Shown piece after piece: positions 54,507-64,000 of a DNA stretch of 64,000 bases (positions are counted from its first letter, which is position 1; each line of letters begins with the position of its first letter). The position numbers and the translations under genes are program-made. This DNA comes from Isoetes taiwanensis (lineage: Eukaryota > Streptophyta > Lycopodiopsida > Isoetales > Isoetaceae), in assembly GCA_021234155.1 (NCBI GenBank), contig JAJEKV010000030.1, forward strand, positions 14,996,003 through 15,060,002, given 5' to 3'. The notes below the pieces were generated by a model. That model was not told the DNA's origin. It ran no database searches and saw only the letters and a list, made by a program, of their open reading frames with translations.

Positions 54507-55069
54507 TCATAAAGCAACAACATCCATTATACCAACCAATTTTGTAACACGCAAAACCACTTCGCTAACTTCAGGAAGACTCAAACCAGCATATGAAGCA
54601 GCTCTTACTATCTGAAGAATAAACGTAAACAGAACCAACAGACCAAATGAGAATGGAGCTTTGCAAAATTGCATATATAACATGGAATGAATTGTGGCCT
54701 TAAGGCCACTTCTTGCAACCAAAAGTATCACTTGAAACTTGTCCAGACTATCCAATAGCATGACCATCCGGAATTGATTGCAAGATAGCGTAAAGCAAAG
54801 AAAGAGATCAGATAGAGGAATGCAACAATAAAACATATAATGCAGTTTAGAAAATACCCAGCTTTTGTTTCTTCAAAAACTCTGCCCCGCCATAGCTTCC
54901 CCACGCCAGAATAACTTCCCAACGCTGGACATGCTGGAATTTCCATCATTTTTCTCCACCTTAGATCAAATCTAACGACTATAAGGCTTTCCACGTGCAC
55001 AATAATCCCAGCTGGCTGCAACGTGGATGCCTTCAAATCGCTCCAAAGTCTCCACCCTCGTTTGTGCAA
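54507..55069 (-). pseudogene. Candidate first exon and following exon of an unidentified gene
   Basis: Read on the minus strand, 55069-54850 is open and includes MMEIPACPALGSYSGVGKLW and RGRVFEETKAGYF. Upstream of the ATG (about 54960) lie CACGTGG and GTTAGATTTGATCTAAGGTG, which look like promoter or 5' UTR. Further on, TTATTCTTCAG precedes IVRAASYAGLSLPEVSEVVL and a stop near 54507. The two pieces could be exons of one gene. No family is recognised. Confidence 0.3.
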
Positions 55070-55074
55070 ATGTG

Positions 55075-58000
55075 CTAAAAATATCTAAAAATATATACAC
55101 CTCCATTCTTGTAAGTTATGCTCTAACAAACTCAGGGGGGTCAAGTACCAAAAGGTTCATGTTTAAATAAAGTCAAACTGTTTCAACAAAAAGATTTTTT
55201 CAAATTTTTTTATTACCATGATATTTTTCTACACGAGATAGAGAAAAAGACACAAAAAACCACATGTCAATCCGAAGTTTGTGAAGAAACATAGGGCTAT
55301 TCAAACATGACAGGGTCAAAACTGCTTTCTGCCTCCTCAGAACCAATTATGGTTCCCAGAAGACAGCTGTAGTTTAAATACAACAACTTTTACAAGAAAA
55401 TGTGTTTTGAGCTAATATTTGATATATAAGCAATAGACAAGTTCCTCCATCCTATAAAAATATTGGCTGGCCTTGAATTTGATATTTGAGCTTTTATTTT
55501 TTATCTCAATTTTAGGAAACTTGTAATAATGATTAATATTTCCGCATATAGAGCAAAACTTAGTCTATGATCTCCTCCAAAAAATCATAGTATAAAAGTT
55601 CAAAATGATATGAAACCAATGAAAAAACAAGCTCTTAAAAAACACAAACGACATGGTCACAAGAAATCAAGAAAGGTTTCTGTACCTGAGCCCATTACTG
55701 GTTCATAGGTCCATTGAAAATAAATAACTTCCTTATGTTAATCGATCTCAAGTTGAATTTTAGGATATGAATAGCTTCTGATTTACTCGAGTAATTGAAA
55801 ATATTTGTTGAGCATAACCTTGAGATTTGGATTTATCTTTACAACATTAACTTCAAATATGTCTTCTATATTTATTCTAGATTTATGCCTCAAGATGTGA
55901 CTTTGAAAAGTCACACTCTCAAAATGTCCCATTATATAAAATCAATGCAAAAACGTTCAAAGAAAAATATGAAAGTTTATGACCAGTCAAGTTAGACTGC
56001 TATGTGCAGTTCGACTGCAGACCATTATTGGTCCATAGAACTGGAGGTTTAAAAATTAATAGAGGCAACATCTTAATCAATTTTGATCCCAACTTTGGAA
56101 TAGAGATTATACGTACAGTTCTCTGTAGGATAAAATTGGTTGGTTAGACGAACTTGCATAATTTGAGGGCAATGTTTAAGCACAAACAACTGTGAATTTA
56201 TAGTGTACTTATTCACCAATTATCTACATGGACTTCCACTCACGCCTTTCAAAAATTATATTATTAAATGTAAGAAACCATGGTATTATTATAGGGACAA
56301 AATGGATAGGGCTAGAGAGACATATATGCTCTATACAATTGGTCTAGTTATGGACCATAAATGGTCCATGCTTAATTATATTCGTATCTTTCAAATAATA
56401 CGTTTTTTCAATATGAAAATTGAGAGTTATATTGCAAAGGAAGGCCCGCATTCATGAAAAATATAGTGTACATGAAAGAGGACCTACATATAACATTATC
56501 CTACTAAAACTCCAATGCTTTGTAGCAGCAATAGATATATCAGTTTTATACTAATAAGAAATGACTATGTTTCTTCGTCTTTTTTTGCAAGAAGGCCAAA
56601 CAACCTATATAGTGGACCTATATATATGTCTCTTGTCATATTATTGAACCATTTGGAAGGTTTATTTGGAGAATTATAGCGTGATTCTCTACAAAGCTGA
56701 GAAAGACACATCAAAGGTCATGTGGTCTAATTATTGATTCTCATAGTTAAACTTCAAGATCTTCACTTTCATTCATCAATAAACATCACTAGCTATGTAA
56801 ATGCTCAGTCTCCAGCCTATAATTTTGGAATTAACTCAATTTTTTAACCTCTAATGTGTTAATCCTGTGGCTGTACATCATCTTTAAATCTAGTTAATTG
56901 CATGGTTAAACCCTGATTACACCATATGCAAGTTGATAGAGTAATTTTCTATGTAGATATAAGTAGAATGCATCATTCATTACCCTCGTGATACTTATAG
57001 ATGGTGAATTTGGAGGATTTTAACATATAATTTTGTCCAAAATTCTGTATAAGAAATTCTCTATTAAATTTGGAAGTTGATATAACTATGAACACTCCAA
57101 AAAAACATGACATTGTACTTCATTAGTTAACAACTCATGGCCACAAGAATTAAGCAAAAACTTGTATTAATAAGAGAGAAATAATTCCTAAACCGTAAGC
57201 AGCATTTTTGAACAAAATAGGGTTTGCACGACTTCCACGGATCTTAGATGATAGCAACCAAAGCTGAAAAAATACAAATCAATGTGTCCTATCATAGATA
57301 GGCAAGCATTTACAATTTTAACAAGGTTTAGGTCTGTTTATGGTAGGAAAACTCAAGAATGCAGTTCTGGACTGTTGCAGAAACTGCCAAATTCTCTAAA
57401 ATTTAGACAATCACCACAGCATATAGGTGAGTTCATTGGTCGTGAGATTCTCCAAGATCATTAAGAATCAAGTAAAGATTGAGATGGCAGTGATGTATTG
57501 TGAAATTGAAACTTCTATTCTCATATATAATGGTTTAAGTGGCAGTGGATCAACTGGATCAATTCTGGTCCATGGAGCAGGAATGGTCCCCGGGACAACT
57601 CTACTGTTAATGCACCAGATGCCCCTTGTCATGTGTAAGACTCTTGTACAATTCAAAGTGGTGTGAGAGGAGTATCATCAGAATGTTCTGTTAAACATGC
57701 AATTTTGCCTATGAAAATTTTAGTCAAATTTCAACAAGTTCAATGCTATTATTACGTCCTAGACTTTGATGCACACAGCAACGGATATGAATGCAGAGAC
57801 ACCACTAGACATTATAAACTATTATTTACAATTTTGGCATTCGGTTACGTGGACAACTGTTTTGTTCGAATTAAAAAATAACACAAACATGCATTTTACA
57901 TCTATATCAAACATTGTGTAGGCCACGTCTGAAAGCTCCAATTGTTCATTTTAGAATAGATAGACGTGAACTAACTCCTTAAACATGATAATACAGTTCA

Positions 58001-58500
58001 TTCCATGTTGCTTTCAATATGCACATATACTATAGGAGAGGGACATTGTAATAAGAAAATAGCACTAGCATCACACCACTTATCACAGATCCTGAAGCTG
58101 GGTCGCGTGGTTGAGAACACAAAAATTCGCCACCACATGGAAAAAACTTATAATGATTTTGAAAGCTCTTGTCTAGTTTTTTCAAATTGCTGCTTTGGCA
58201 TGGTCAGACAGTAGAATTTAAGCTGTAAATGGTATCGGAATAATGATTCTATAAAAAACGTAGCTTTTGAAATGGATTGTCGCCGTTAAAATATACCTGC
58301 AAAGTTACTAATATCATGCATCAGAAAGCAAAAATATATCTATTTAGAAGTATGTATTGCAACAAACACATTTTAGTTGGCAGCATTTTTGAAGTGATAG
58401 AACTTGTACACGTAGACATGCAAATATATGTACACACACATGTACATATGTACACACAAAGAGATTCCATACTCTAACAATATCGAGAGCATGAAGAAAA
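55075..58500. other. Very AT-rich region with diverged repeats, no gene
   Basis: Repeated phrases of the type ATTGGTCCATA, TGGTTCATAGGTCCATTG and ATGGACCATAAATGGTCCAT occur at about 55690, 56025, 56350 and 57570, each in similar AT-rich context (for example AATC(G/A)ATCTCAAGTTG versus AATTTTGATCCCAACTT). This suggests an old tandem or dispersed repeat with a period near 330 bp. Frames are short and none is recognised. A TACA/TGTG-rich patch lies at 58415-58460. Confidence 0.4.
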
Positions 58501-59680
58501 TGTCACAAGGCCATTGTCCACAATCATAAAAAATTGCACACGTTTATATCGAGAAGTTTTACCATTTTCAATTTCAAATTACAAAAACTAACTATTTTTT
58601 CTTTTACATTTAAAATAACGTAATATAAATTAATACTTGACATCCCAAAGACTTTCGATTGCCCATGAAGGTGGGCAATTTTCTAGTAGTAATATAAAGT
58701 GGAGAATATAGTGGGAATTCTATGGTGGTTGATGTCAACATCTATGTATCATATGGGCAACAAGGCAATGGTGCAGGTTCAAATCTCGATTGTTAGCATG
58801 CAAGTCGAGGTAGATATTAGATACTAACATTGGAACCATAATGCAAGGCAATTTAGTGCAAATTCAAAATGCAGGGAGCTAGGAAAGAGAAATGTTAGCT
58901 TTTGTTTTTGAGTAATGAGTAAAAGGATCTAATAAAGTTGGTTGGGTTCATTCTATTAAATCTCTCGCTAGAGCCAAATATACTAACTGATTCATATGTG
59001 ATTGCTTCCTGAATTTCCGTAGATATCATTAGACACGTTTATGTTAAAAGTTCAAATTGAATAACTATGTATGCTAAAACTTCCTTTGGAGAAGCTAATG
59101 GTAAGTTTTGTAAACCAATTATTTAAGCACACCACTTTATACGTTACCTCAAGGAACTTTTTGTCTCAGTTGCCAAAAAGGTGCCCATACAAATGCTGCA
59201 AAAAGAACTGGGAATCAAAGATGTCGTGTCTTTATATGGTACAGATATGGCAATTACGCAAACTTCCCCAACTTTTTCTCTGAATTTGTAGTCTGGTCTC
59301 CTCTCTATGTCTGCGGGCCGACACAAAACCAGCTCCAATTCCTAAAGGATGTTTTGCATGGCATGTTTGGCTGCGCTATAGAAACATGACCAAATTCAGA
59401 AACATGACCAAAAGATGACGCATGTTGCACATCAAATAGTGGTAAAAATGTCTTTTTTTCGTGTGCTATATCACAAAACCCGCAACAAGTATTTGCTATT
59501 TCTGCAAGAGGATCTGAAGTCGCAAACCCCGCAATTCAAAACAATTCTCCTGTTAGTCAAAAGCTTGCATTCAACAGTCAATAAGCAGGGATACTTAAGA
59601 TGGATAAATGAAATTTAAGATATTCAAAGTACTCACGAACAACGTAACAAAGGCATGACAACTTTTTCCGTAAAGAATGG
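58500..59680. other. AT-rich region, nothing recognised
   Basis: Short frames only, on both strands, without motifs or good splice context. Confidence 0.4.
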
Positions 59681-59682
59681 CT

Positions 59683-60720
59683 TCACCTTGAGATAAACCC
59701 ATAAAAGCCTGAAACTGTCTTTTGCAAAGTCAATCTTTTCCATGTCTGAGATACCCATGTATCCGTGGAGAGAGATGATGCTTCATTTTTGTTTTTAAGA
59801 CATTTCTTCCATGGGCAACATGCCACAATCAATACACCAAAGCAAGGTTCCATACAGCTTTGCACCAGAGCAAGGCTTAAATGCCTCTCATTATCTATCA
59901 CATTGAAACAGACAATTGGATGGGATAGGGATAGCCGTACAACAAGCACAACAAGCTCTTTTACCTTCCTGCAATAGCTATTGAGAAGAAAACCCACATC
60001 AGTAAAGTCCACATAACATCAGTATTGCAGTAATGCAGCAACATACATGATGGATTGCCTGCTAGATACCTTACCCTAAAAAATGGGCCATCAAATGATT
60101 TTTTCTTGCAAAACTTGTCTAAGGAATTCAACTTCTGTTTATAGTGATTAAGACAGTCAGATGAAAGCACTAAATATAATTCTAACAAATAGGCAAACAT
60201 GCTAATATGGATGACATATGGGGTATCACGGCATGCTAACATGAAAATCTCGCATGATATATTATCTCTTTCTCCTACGGGGAAGACATTAAATTTCTTT
60301 ACATACATCTGTGACCATTTCATTATCTTCAGCACCACTTCTTCAATTTCTTTACTTCGTGACCCCAAGCAGTGCCATTCCTCCAATATAATGGGCACAT
60401 GAGCCCATAATTTAAAACTATAACGTTTATACATTTAAACTCATGCTGAAAACAATACAACAGCAGCTTCTCACGAGCGACAAACCTGCAGATTGTTAGT
60501 CGCAGTAGACTGATCCCTGAGTGGTGAATCCATGACTATGAAGTTTTGCTTGGCCCATTGAATAAAAATTCCTGTCCCCACAGCAAGAATGCATTGGGTT
60601 TACATGTGAATCCTTTGTCAAATGCTGCAAAATATGCGCACATATCTTTAAGCAATGCTATAGTTCCATCTGCAATGCCAGATTTCTTCAAATAATCTGC
60701 ATGGCATGTCTAGTTGCTAG
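59683..60720 (-). pseudogene. Exon-like minus-strand segments of an unidentified gene
   Basis: Three areas are open on the minus strand. 60720-60570 reads DGTIALLKDMCAYFAAFDKG, and 60571-60486, bounded by GGACAG and CTGCAG|GTTTGT, reads IFIQWAKQNFIVMDSPLRDQ in another frame. 60434-60040 contains LEEWHCLGSRSKEIEEVVLK and PVGERDNISCEIFMLACRD. 59977-59690, after ATTGCAG, reads KVKELVVLVVRLSLSHPIVC and NERHLSLALVQSCMEPCFG. The composition is that of a real protein, not of repeats. I cannot name the family, and stops between segments mean that it is either a spliced gene or a pseudogene. Confidence 0.35.
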
Positions 60721-60724
60721 TGTA

Positions 60725-61500
60725 GATGGAGATTTTCGTCCATTTAAAACAGTCACTAATACAACAAGCCTTGCAACCAATCTCTTACACATACTATCTA
60801 AAGAGGTAGGAAAGTAACTTACATATAAAGAAATGCATATTTCTGTGATTTTACCGCATCAATGCTGCAGTTTGAAGCAGGTATATGTTCTGAAAGACAA
60901 GCCACCTGATCTTCTCAAAGACCATGGACTTCTGCACTAAAACCTCAACTTGCAGAGGATAGTCACAGGCCATTAGCTCTAAGATGTTATCTATCACAGT
61001 AAATTGCAAAACAGCCAGGATAAGTGAATATACCTGATTACGCTTCTTTGGGATAATATGAATGAAGTGGCTTAAGTCATAGTTGTAGACAATAGAGTAT
61101 TTGAATCGAAATTGCTATTTTAAAACGTTGACATTTTGTGAAGGTGATGTTGAGCTCTTCTTGGACTAGGATCAAGGTGGAAATATGGACTTTGGGGTTT
61201 GAGTGCAACGTATTGGTGTCATAAAAGGAAGCCGCAGTTGAGATTTTGCTACCAAGTGTCGTTGCCGATAGTGGAATCCGGCCTGTTGAGCCCTAGGGAT
61301 TTCTTAACTTATCTTCTTGGTTTTTTTTGCAGACAACTTGAGAGCATGTTGCCTATAGTTTGGATGGAAGTTGCAGTTCATAGGCAAGAATGAAGATCTA
61401 TAGTGAAGGCATTTTCAAAACTTGAGTTCTTCGTTAACTTTTTTGTTTAATTGTATTGTTCACCCAACAAGGCTAGTCCGCATGAGGGTATACTTTAGTA
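60725..61500. other. Spacer with a diverged repeat copy
   Basis: The segment 61060-61120 (GAAGTGGCTTAAGTCATA ... TATTTTAAAAC) matches 47127-47192 (GAAGTGGCTTAAATCATA ... TACTTCAAAAC), so a piece of the copia-like internal region or another repeat is present here. No gene was recognised. Confidence 0.45.
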
Positions 61501-61511
61501 TAGTTAGATGT

Positions 61512-61735
61512 TGCTATTATGGTCAGGGTTTTTCCTCTAAAACCCGAAAGGGCAAGGTTTTTAATCCCGGCCATAATGGTCGCATTTTATCAGCATTCAG
61601 CATTGTTTCCTGTTGGTTTCAACAGCATTGTTTCCTGTTAGTTTCAAAGAGATGCCCGTGAGGGTTTTATCCCATAGTTTTCTGTTGGTTTCAAAGAGAT
61701 TCCCGTGAGGGTTTTATCCAGTGTTGTTCTTTCAG
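61512..61735 (+). repeat. Retroelement-like 3' hairpin and short tandem duplications
   Basis: 61512-61575 forms an outer stem ATTATGG/CCATAAT and an inner CCC-GAAA-GGG stem-loop around GGTTTTTCC and GGTTTTTAATCC. It is followed by doubled phrases CAGCATTGTTTCCTGTT(G/A)G and CAAAGAGAT(G/T)CCCGTGAGGG, each about 35-55 bp apart. The hairpin resembles the one in the LINE 3' UTR at 20762. Confidence 0.55.
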
Positions 61736-61954
61736 TAGTTCAAGAAGTCATACATAATGCAAATTTCACCTCTGCAAAGTGCATGGAAGCATCATTTGCA
61801 TGTCTGAGTGTCTTCTTGCTGTGTCCATCATAGATTTGGCATCCATAAGTGTTTGGAAGCCTAATTTGCACGACACACTCCTCTTCGAGATGATCCTTCA
61901 TTCCAAGCGCTAGCAAGGTCAGCAGATAGTTGGAATACGTGGATCTCGGCAGAG

Positions 61955-62115
61955 CTCACTTGGATAGGTCCACATGGCACCAACGGGACAATTCCATATG
62001 GCAGGACACTAATGGGACGGCTCCACGTGACAATGTGGGGTTATCAACGGGACATATCATTGGGCAGGGCGCTAATGAGGCAGTCCACGTGACAATGTGG
62101 AGTTATCCTGCCTAA
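61955..62115 (+). repeat. Degenerate minisatellite with ACGT motifs
   Basis: GTCCACGTGACAATGTGG-type units occur at about 62020 and 62080 (period near 61 bp), with more diverged versions (GGTCCACATGGCACCAACGG) before them. No coding meaning is seen. Confidence 0.55.
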
Positions 62116-62149
62116 GGTGAGTGGTGTCGCTCACTTATAATGTAGTAAG

Positions 62150-62498
62150 CCAACATTTGGGACGTGCTGGGCTACTCTGCTACCACATGCTTTCAAGATA
62201 CTTGAAAATGTGAACTTATCTGGCATTATGCTCTTGCATTGCATACTCTGAAAACATTTCAAGGCAAGGTGGCTTCATTATGTTGCACGTATGCTGCAAT
62301 CATTGTACCCCAAGCTACCACATCTAGATTCTGGAGTTTGTCAAATACACTTTGAGCTTCCTTCAAGCTCCCACATTTGGCATACATATGAACAATTGTA
62401 CTTCCCACCACAATGTCAGATTGAAGACCACTTTGAATAATCTGCTCATGAATTCTCCTACCCTGTTCTACATAGTCCAATGCTGGAACACGCTTTTA
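62150..62498 (-). pseudogene. PPR protein fragment, truncated on both sides
   Basis: The minus strand reads RVPALDYVEQGRRIHEQIIQ, SGLQSDIVVGSTIVHMYAKC, GSLKEAQSVFDKLQNLDVVA and WGTMIAAYVQHNEA, that is about two PLS-type PPR repeats with good consensus. A frameshift near 62267 then restores LKCFQSMQCKSIMPDKFTFS and SILKACGSRVAQ down to about 62160. A stop lies at 62496-62498, where an unrelated sequence with GCACGAGGGGTTGCCCTCCG begins, so the 5' part seems to have been cut off by an insertion. A full PPR gene would need ten or more repeats. Confidence 0.82.
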
Positions 62499-62499
62499 A

Positions 62500-64000
62500 A
62501 ATGCCTGGAAACGTAAATTTATCTGCACGAGGGGTTGCCCTCCGATGGCCCGAGAGTGTGTTTTCATGGGTACTGTTTCGTTCTTTTGTGTTAGGCCTTG
62601 TTTGTTTTGTGTGCAAACAAGAGGAGATTGCAGGCTTTCAGCTATTGTGTATAAACTAAGAGAGACTTTGGGTAATAGCAATAGTTGCCATGATTTGTAG
62701 ATTCATGCTATAGACAATGGTAGGTACATGTCTACCACGTCCTAAACTATCATCACAACCAACCAAAACATCACGGAAAGAAGTCACATAAGCATGTATC
62801 ATAAACCAAGCAAATTTAGTATGTTGTAGTATTGATAGTAATCACTATAAAACATCAATTAATTATCCACGTAAAATTATTAAGCTAACATATCAAACAA
62901 GATAGATGTAATCCTATACCATATCACTAAATGTATTATAATTCTGGGCCGTCAGATGCAAGGATATTCCATGGAATATGACAAGACATGGAATTCTGAC
63001 CCTTCACCAAAATGTTTGACGTGGTCAAATGCTTATGTGGCTCTATTTTTTAGGGTCAAGTCACCATATGAAACACAAATACACAATTGACTTGCACAAG
63101 TATAATGCAGCCTCCACGGAAATTGTTCTGCAGCACATATAAGAAGAGACAATATATGTAATCAGACCAGGGGAATCAAACCCATTGCACATAGCACAAA
63201 CCATAGGCATATCCTCCCCTTGAATGGCCGGGGCTATTCCCATGCAACATGGAAATGCAAGCACTGAAGACTATGGCAATCAACACATAACAGGATTCAT
63301 AAACAAACAAGAACTACAAAAATTTCCTTAAGCATTTTCCTACTTCCATATCCAATCATATTCTTCAATCAAGGCTTTCCCACAATCTTACCACACAAGA
63401 AATGCTTTTGCACCTCCATTTCGGAGTGAATACCTACAAGCAAGCACCAACATAGCAGCCAACCAAGTGAGCGAAAAAAAGAAAAAAGAAACCATAAATC
63501 AACCCACAGCCATATGCAATGAAATCTGCCCCTACTTCATCAGTGGGGCATCCGGCCTAAATTCTTCATCATTGATACCCATAAAGAATTCTGCCATTAA
63601 ACATCGACCTGCGCGCAGAGATTTTCTTTCCAATGGTCCTGCTCCAAACCCATTTGACGAAAAGAAATTCCTGAGATACGTAATCATGATCAAAACGGTG
63701 GAACGTTTCGAACTGTGCAGGCTGCTGTGGACTCTGTTACGGCATGGAATCGGCATTTTTATACATATCAATCCAGGGATATATCAGTAAGCAATATGCA
63801 TTTTTGCAGCATAATTCATGCATTTTATGTCTTGATCTTTAAAGATTGAAACTAGAAATTGATGTTTCTTGAGTCTGATGCATAATCTGGCTGCACAGAG
63901 AGAAAGTTTACATTTATGATAATGCAAGGAGGTGGAAGAGAATCTACCATGATCACTTGGAGTAAGCAAAGTTGGAACTGTTTTGTGGCAAGAGATATCA
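62500..64000. other. Right-hand flank, no recognised gene
   Basis: 62525-62544 matches the palindromic motif at 47100-47119 with one mismatch. From 63460 to 63800 both strands have short frames; the minus-strand ATG at about 63602 begins MAEFFMGINDEEFRPDAPLM and stops soon after, possibly a first exon running toward lower coordinates. It is not recognised. Confidence 0.35.

Overview
This is a plant nuclear window, AT-rich, and most of it is transposable elements in several states of decay. Three host genes mark it as a land plant. They are a complete intron-containing RPS29 (uS14) gene, a divergently arranged gene for the plastid thioredoxin-fold protein MRL7/ECB1/SVR4, and a two-FAS1-domain fasciclin-like arabinogalactan protein of the FLA15-18 type. 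Fragments of PLS-type pentatricopeptide repeat (PPR) proteins fit a land plant too. The mix of LINE families, decayed copia remnants and PPR style suggests a seed-free plant, most likely a fern, but this is a low-confidence inference and no species is claimed.

Layout. 0.4-14.5 kb: a probable CACTA (En/Spm) DNA transposon, recognised by terminal inverted repeats, subterminal GACACA/TGTGTC repeats and a minus-strand DUF4218 transposase remnant. Nested in it are a near-complete non-LTR retrotransposon (APE endonuclease plus reverse transcriptase) with a (TATC)n tail, a gag-type aspartic protease fragment, and exon-like pieces that may be captured host sequence. 14.8-20.9 kb: a tRNA-derived SINE with a (TATC)n tail, a LINE zf-RVT fragment, a minus-strand Ty1/copia remnant (zinc knuckle, protease, integrase), and a 5'-truncated LINE with a (TTCTA)n tail. 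21.5-31.2 kb: the gene-bearing part, with RPS29 (minus), MRL7 (plus) and FLA (plus) separated by non-coding sequence with short tandem duplications.

33.9-47.8 kb: a second repeat-rich block. It holds a SINE with a (GA)n tail, a LINE 3' end, a 548-bp foldback element inside a broken unidentified gene, a 60-bp palindromic minisatellite beside an unidentified decayed coding region, a duplicated SINE-like unit, a polypurine tract, an L1-like LINE with frameshifts, a copia remnant interrupted by another LINE tail, and a copia LTR with its primer binding site. 47.8-64 kb: mostly AT-rich sequence with PPR pseudogene pieces and several exon-like minus-strand segments of an unidentified gene or genes.

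RPS29 and MRL7 lie head to head and share an intergenic region carrying a telo-box and ACGT motifs. Together they make one cytosolic and one plastid gene-expression component. The main non-genic themes are microsatellites sitting as 3' tails of retroelements, a possible shared 3' end between LINEs and a SINE, and many short local tandem duplications. All exon models come from reading the sequence; no transcript or database evidence was available.
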